Shown: positions 60,967-64,000 of the stretch, one piece after another
Layout: every line of letters begins with the position of its first letter
How positions within the stretch are numbered: position 1 is the first letter of the stretch
From: Phytopseudomonas daroniae
Lineage (GTDB): Bacteria; Pseudomonadota; Gammaproteobacteria; Pseudomonadales; Pseudomonadaceae
DNA length: 64,000 bases
Assembly: GCF_004327285.1 (NCBI RefSeq)
Contig: NZ_QJUI01000005.1
Span: 186,001 to 250,000 of the forward strand
Direction: 5' to 3'
Translations under genes and position numbers: made by a program
Notes under the pieces: generated by a model
What the model was told of the DNA's origin: nothing
Seen by the model: the letters and a program-made list of their open reading frames with translations, nothing else
Database searches by the model: none

Positions 60967-61545
60967 TCAGGTTTCCTGCCTGCCGATCCACTTGCCCACC
61001 TGAGGCGCCTCGTAGCGGTCGATGGCCGCCAACAACGCATTGATATCCTGCTCGACGATCAGCATCTCGCGGTGCGGCGCCTTGACGAAGGCTTCGTCGA
61101 CCATGTGATCGAGGAAGGCGGCGAGGCGGTCGTAGTAGCCATTGATATTGAGCAGCGCGCAGGGCTTCTGGTGGTGGCCCAGTTGCGCCCAGGTCCATAC
61201 CTCGAACAGTTCTTCCAGGGTGCCGACGCCGCCGGGCAGGGCGATGAAACCGTCGGACAGCTCGGCCATCAGCGCCTTGCGCTGATGCATGGAGTCGACG
61301 ATGCGCAGGTCTTCGAGGCCGGTGTGGGCCACTTCCTTTTCCCACAGCGAACGCGGGATCACGCCGATCACTTCGCCTCCTGCTTCGAGCGCCGCATTGG
61401 CCACGGCGCCCATCAGGCCGACGGACGCGCCGCCGTACACCAGGCCGATGCCGGCTTTGGCGAGTGTCTGGCCGAGGCGGGTAGCGGCTTCGATGTAGAT
61501 CGGGTCACGGCCCGCGTTGGAACCACAGAAAATGCACAGACGCAC
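60967..61545 (-). CDS. LOG-family nucleotide phosphoribohydrolase (TIGR00730 type)
   Basis: A 192-residue Rossmann-fold protein of the LYSINE DECARBOXYLASE-like/LOG family: CIFCGSNAG at the N-terminus, VYGGASVGLMG, SMHQRKALM and the signature PGGVGTLEELFEVWTWAQLG. Members release the base from nucleoside 5'-monophosphates (cytokinin activation in plants); the bacterial role is less clear. GTG 61545 with AGGGAGAG 5 nt upstream is preferred to the frame from 61572. Divergent from the chlI/chlD locus. Confidence 0.88.
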   Translation of the reverse strand: MRLCIFCGSNAGRDPIYIEAATRLGQTLAKAGIGLVYGGASVGLMGAVANAALEAGGEVIGVIPRSLWEKEVAHTGLEDLRIVDSMHQRKALMAELSDGFIALPGGVGTLEELFEVWTWAQLGHHQKPCALLNINGYYDRLAAFLDHMVDEAFVKAPHREMLIVEQDINALLAAIDRYEAPQVGKWIGRQET

Positions 61546-61669
61546 GGAGACTCTCCCTGGTTGATGACGCACACGTCAGCGTTGCGAAGCCGCCGACCAT
61601 AACAGAACAGCGCAGTGGGATTCGACCGCCCGCTGCTACAATGCCGGCTTTGCTCAGCCGGATTGCGCC

Positions 61670-62677
61670 ATGACCGATACCGTCCATTTCCCTCTCGCCG
61701 CCGTGGTCGGTGCCGACTCGCTGAAGTTGGCACTGTGCCTGGTGGCGGTCGATCCGGCGATTGGCGGTGTGCTGATCGAGGGGCCGCGAGGCATGGCCAA
61801 GTCGACCCTGGCCCGTGGCCTGGCCGAGCTGTTGCACACTGGCCAGTTCGTCACCCTGCCGCTGGGCGCCAGCGAGGAACGTATCGTCGGCACCCTGGAT
61901 CTGGATGCCGCCCTGGGCCAAGGCCGGGCGAGCTTTTCCCCGGGGTTGCTGAGCAAGGCCGATGGCGGCGTGCTCTACGTCGACGAGGTCAACCTGCTGC
62001 CCGACCATCTGGTCGACCTGCTGCTCGATGCGGCGGCCAGCGGCGTCAACCATGTCGAGCGCGACGGCATCTCTCACCGCCACAGTGCGCGTTTCATTCT
62101 GATCGGCACCATGAACGCCGAAGAGGGTGAGCTGCGCCCGCAGTTGCTCGACCGCTTCGGCCTCAACCTGGTACTGGACGGTCAGCCGCAGCCGGGCGCG
62201 CGCGCCGAAATCGTCCGCCGTCGCTTGGCTTTCGATGCCGACTCGCAGGCGTTCATTGCCCAGTGGGCCGAGCAGCAGGCGGCACTGGCCGAGCGCTGCC
62301 AGCAGGCGCGGGATCAGGTGATGCGCATTCCTCTCGATGACCAGGCGCTGGAGGCGATCACCCAACGCTGTTTCGAGGCGGGCGTCGATGGTTTGCGTGC
62401 CGACCTGGTGTGGCTGCGAGCCGCCCGTGCCCATGCGGCCTGGCGTGGTGCTGAAGGCATCAGCGAGGACGATATCGAAGCAGTGGCCGACTTCGTGCTG
62501 CGCCATCGTCGTCGGCATACGCCACCCCGGCAGCAGGCTCAGCCGCCGGCCAGCCCTCCTGCTCAGGCATCAAGCGAGCAGCCTGCGGCAGGCGAAGGTC
62601 AGTGGGGCGAACTGCCGCCGCACGTGCAGGCCACCGGCGAGCGCCGTGAACCGCCACGCTGGGCAAAAAAGCCCTGA
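61670..62677 (+). CDS. chlI: ChlI/BchI-type AAA+ chelatase subunit (short product of chlD)
   Basis: A 335-residue AAA+ ATPase: Walker A GPRGMAKSTLARGL (about 39-52), Walker B GVLYVDEVNLLPD and sensor GTMNAEEGELRPQLLDRFGL. It ends in a Pro/Gln-rich linker (TPPRQQAQPPASPPAQASSE) and PRWAKKP. The linker and following signal are those of ChlD N-terminal halves rather than a complete stand-alone ChlI. Without frameshifting this gives the small ATPase subunit for CobN; with a -1 shift at 62665-62671 it continues into the VWA domain. Confidence 0.88.
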   Translation: MTDTVHFPLAAVVGADSLKLALCLVAVDPAIGGVLIEGPRGMAKSTLARGLAELLHTGQFVTLPLGASEERIVGTLDLDAALGQGRASFSPGLLSKADGGVLYVDEVNLLPDHLVDLLLDAAASGVNHVERDGISHRHSARFILIGTMNAEEGELRPQLLDRFGLNLVLDGQPQPGARAEIVRRRLAFDADSQAFIAQWAEQQAALAERCQQARDQVMRIPLDDQALEAITQRCFEAGVDGLRADLVWLRAARAHAAWRGAEGISEDDIEAVADFVLRHRRRHTPPRQQAQPPASPPAQASSEQPAAGEGQWGELPPHVQATGERREPPRWAKKP

Positions 62678-62711
62678 GCATCCCCCCGCGTGCCAGAGCG
62701 GGGACGGATGC
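62665..62711 (+). other. Programmed -1 ribosomal frameshift signal
   Basis: The heptamer A AAA AAG (62665-62671) is in the correct zero-frame phase (GCA AAA AAG). A 6-nt spacer containing the TGA stop (62675-62677) follows. Then comes a stem: GCATCC+CCCCGC (62678-62689) pairing with GCGGGG (62698-62703) and GGATGC (62706-62711), 12 bp with a 2-nt bulge and an 8-nt loop. All three parts of a canonical signal are present with ideal spacing. Confidence 0.9.
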
Positions 62712-63366
62712 GAAGCCCACTCCGGGCAAACAGGCAGGCGGCCGCGGTGGCGCCAAACGCCGGGGCGAGAATGGTGCTATCGACTGGCTCGCCACCCTGC
62801 TGCAAGGTCGGCCACGGCGGCGCGAAGATCTGCAGCGCAGCCCACGTAGCAACGCACCGACGCAGCTATGGCTGATCGTCGTCGATGCCTCGGCTTCGAC
62901 CCGCCGCCATGGCGCTCTGGGCAAGGCCAAAGGGCTGCTCGCCGAGCTGTTCGAGCGGGCTTACCGGGAGCGTGCGCGCATCGCCGTACTCGACGCCCAC
63001 GGAGCACAACCGCAGTGGCACTGGCAGGGCCAGAAAGCGTCTGCTGCCCTGCAGCAGTGGTTGGCGGAGCTCGGTGCCGGTGGTGGCAGCCCGCTGATTC
63101 CGGCGTTGCAGCAGGCCCACGGCTGGCTGCAGCGCCGCCAGCGCCTCAAGCCGGGTGAGGAGCAGCGCTTGCTGGTCATTACCGACGGGCGATTGCGCGA
63201 ATGGCCAGCGCTGCCGCCCAGCCCCTGCCCCGCCACATTGGTGGATATCGAGTGCGCGCCGATCCGCCTCGGCCGTGCCGTTCAGCTGGCCGGCGAGCTG
63301 GGTGCCGAGTATCGGCATATCGAAGAACTCGAGGCGTTGACTCAGTCACTTCGTCACTCGGTGTAG
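62671..63366 (+). CDS. chlD: ChlD-type VWA domain, expressed by -1 frameshift from the chlI frame
   Basis: This frame has no ATG, GTG or TTG before 63061, inside the conserved domain; a stop lies at 62647-62649. The VWA domain begins before that: LWLIVVDASASTRRHG carries the MIDAS DxSxS, with GGGSPLIPAL and VITDGR as later metal-site elements. A -1 shift at 62671 gives a fused protein of about 565 residues (61670-63366), i.e. AAA+, Pro-rich linker and VWA, the medium chelatase subunit. Alternatively a rare CTG at 62674 overlapping the chlI stop could initiate. Confidence 0.85.
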   Translation, partial: ALSIPPRARAGTDAKPTPGKQAGGRGGAKRRGENGAIDWLATLLQGRPRRREDLQRSPRSNAPTQLWLIVVDASASTRRHGALGKAKGLLAELFERAYRERARIAVLDAHGAQPQWHWQGQKASAALQQWLAELGAGGGSPLIPALQQAHGWLQRRQRLKPGEEQRLLVITDGRLREWPALPPSPCPATLVDIECAPIRLGRAVQLAGELGAEYRHIEELEALTQSLRHSV

Positions 63367-63411
63367 CGCCGCGTCAGTAGTGGCCGGTTTTCGATGCTGC
63401 CAAGGCGATGC

Positions 63412-64000
63412 TCAGGTTATCGGATCCTCCAGCGAACGTTTCGACGACTCGGGCAGCGCCAGACCGCCGGCCAGAGCCAGCAGGGCGATGGCGATCAGGT
63501 AGAAGGCCGGCGACATGCGGTTGCCGGTCGCTTCGATCAGCCAGGTGGCGACCAGCGGCGCGGTGCCGCCGAACAGCGTATAGGCCAGGTTGTAGGTGAA
63601 GGCCGACGCGGTGTAACGCACGCGGGTGGGGAATTGCTCCGAGAGCAGCACGGCGGTCACCACGCCGCAGATCACCGCACCGATGGCGAGCAGCATGGCG
63701 CCGATGGCCGATGCCAGCAGCGTACCCGAGGCGGCCAGGGTGAAGGCCGGATACACCGCGACGATCAGCGCCACACCAGCGGTGAGAATGGTGCGACGGC
63801 GGCCAACGTGATCCGAATAGCGGCCTACAAAGGGGCACAGCAGAGCGGCGAACAGCAGCGCCATCAGGCTGGCGAGCAGCGCTGTGGGTCGTGTTGCGCC
63901 ACCGACCACCTGCATGTAAGTGGTCAGGTAGGTGGTGAACATGTAGAACGACAGCGCCGTGGCGGAGATGAAGGCCGACAGGCAAAGCACGGTCGCGCCA
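63412..64000 (-). CDS. MFS transporter, metabolite:H+ symporter type (5' end outside the window)
   Basis: The C-terminal 190 or so residues of a major-facilitator transporter; the gene runs off the right edge. Visible are about six membrane helices, the loop motif GRYSDHVGRRRTILTAGV and the MHS-family RTRASAF-like VRYTASAFTYNLAYTLFGG followed by TAPLVATWLIEATGN. These resemble ProP/KgtP/citrate-type symporters. The substrate is unknown. It converges with the chlI/chlD locus, 45 bp apart. Confidence 0.88.
   Translation of the reverse strand, partial: GATVLCLSAFISATALSFYMFTTYLTTYMQVVGGATRPTALLASLMALLFAALLCPFVGRYSDHVGRRRTILTAGVALIVAVYPAFTLAASGTLLASAIGAMLLAIGAVICGVVTAVLLSEQFPTRVRYTASAFTYNLAYTLFGGTAPLVATWLIEATGNRMSPAFYLIAIALLALAGGLALPESSKRSLEDPIT

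Noticed and set aside
63061..63366. A separate 101-residue gene starting at TTG 63061
   Set aside because: It would begin inside the VWA domain after the MIDAS motif. The upstream same-frame sequence is clearly coding and reached by frameshift.

Overview
The window is a high-GC chromosomal segment of a Pseudomonas (gammaproteobacterium). The gene content fits this genus: glmR-glmS, a Pseudomonas-type Tad pilus locus with a PprA/PprB two-component pair, PlpD, a second zwf with its RpiR-family regulator, and aerobic cobalamin genes centred on CobN. The species cannot be named from sequence reading alone. No rRNA, tRNA or CRISPR array was recognised.

Layout. 0.1-3.4 kb: glmR, glmS and a YczE-like membrane protein. 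3.6-4.6 kb: a type I methionine aminopeptidase paired with a ParD-like protein behind a 30-bp near-palindrome. 4.8-9.7 kb: an iron-uptake cell-surface-signalling set (ECF sigma factor, anti-sigma factor, STN-type TonB receptor, siderophore esterase). 9.8-12 kb: a cluster of DnaA-box-like 9-mers, then a Pho box and the Tat-exported phosphatase PhoX. 12.2-19.8 kb: TadE/TadG-type pilus proteins divergent from a collagen-like lipoprotein and a two-partner-secretion pore. 20-22.6 kb: zwf and an RpiR regulator around a HexR-type operator. 22.9-29.3 kb: a small orphan gene, PlpD, a lipoprotein/hypothetical pair and a helicase-nuclease. 29.5-35.1 kb: an RND efflux triplet. 35.4-48.9 kb: a receiver protein, Flp pilin, the rcpC-rcpA-tadZABCD operon, a DUF3613-like gene carrying a MITE, and pprB, fppA and pprA. 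49-57 kb: cobalamin genes, with cobM-cobE-cbtA-cbtB and cobW-cobN each led by a cobalamin riboswitch. 57.5-64 kb: an ABC-F protein, a DAHP synthase behind an aromatic attenuator, a LOG protein, a chlI/chlD locus joined by a -1 frameshift signal, and a partial MFS transporter.

How the parts work together. The Tad genes are split: the assembly operon and its regulators lie at 36-49 kb and the TadE/TadG genes at 12-15 kb, beside a possible second surface-adhesion system. CobN (large cobaltochelatase subunit) lacks linked CobS/CobT. The chlI/chlD locus can supply the small and medium subunits if the frameshift signal works. Divergent cob operons sharing one intergenic region are both riboswitch-controlled.

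Most notable signals: a canonical A-AAA-AAG slippery site, 6-nt spacer and 12-bp stem joining ChlI to ChlD; a 143-bp MITE inside the cobW riboswitch between its conserved strands; a 267-bp MITE inserted in frame in the DUF3613-like Tad gene; an aromatic leader peptide plus terminator upstream of DAHP synthase, followed by a second aromatic-rich short ORF; the ParD-like/MetAP pair with its palindromic operator; the collagen-like lipoprotein/TPS pore pair; and a family of nested-palindrome intergenic repeats with at least seven copies.
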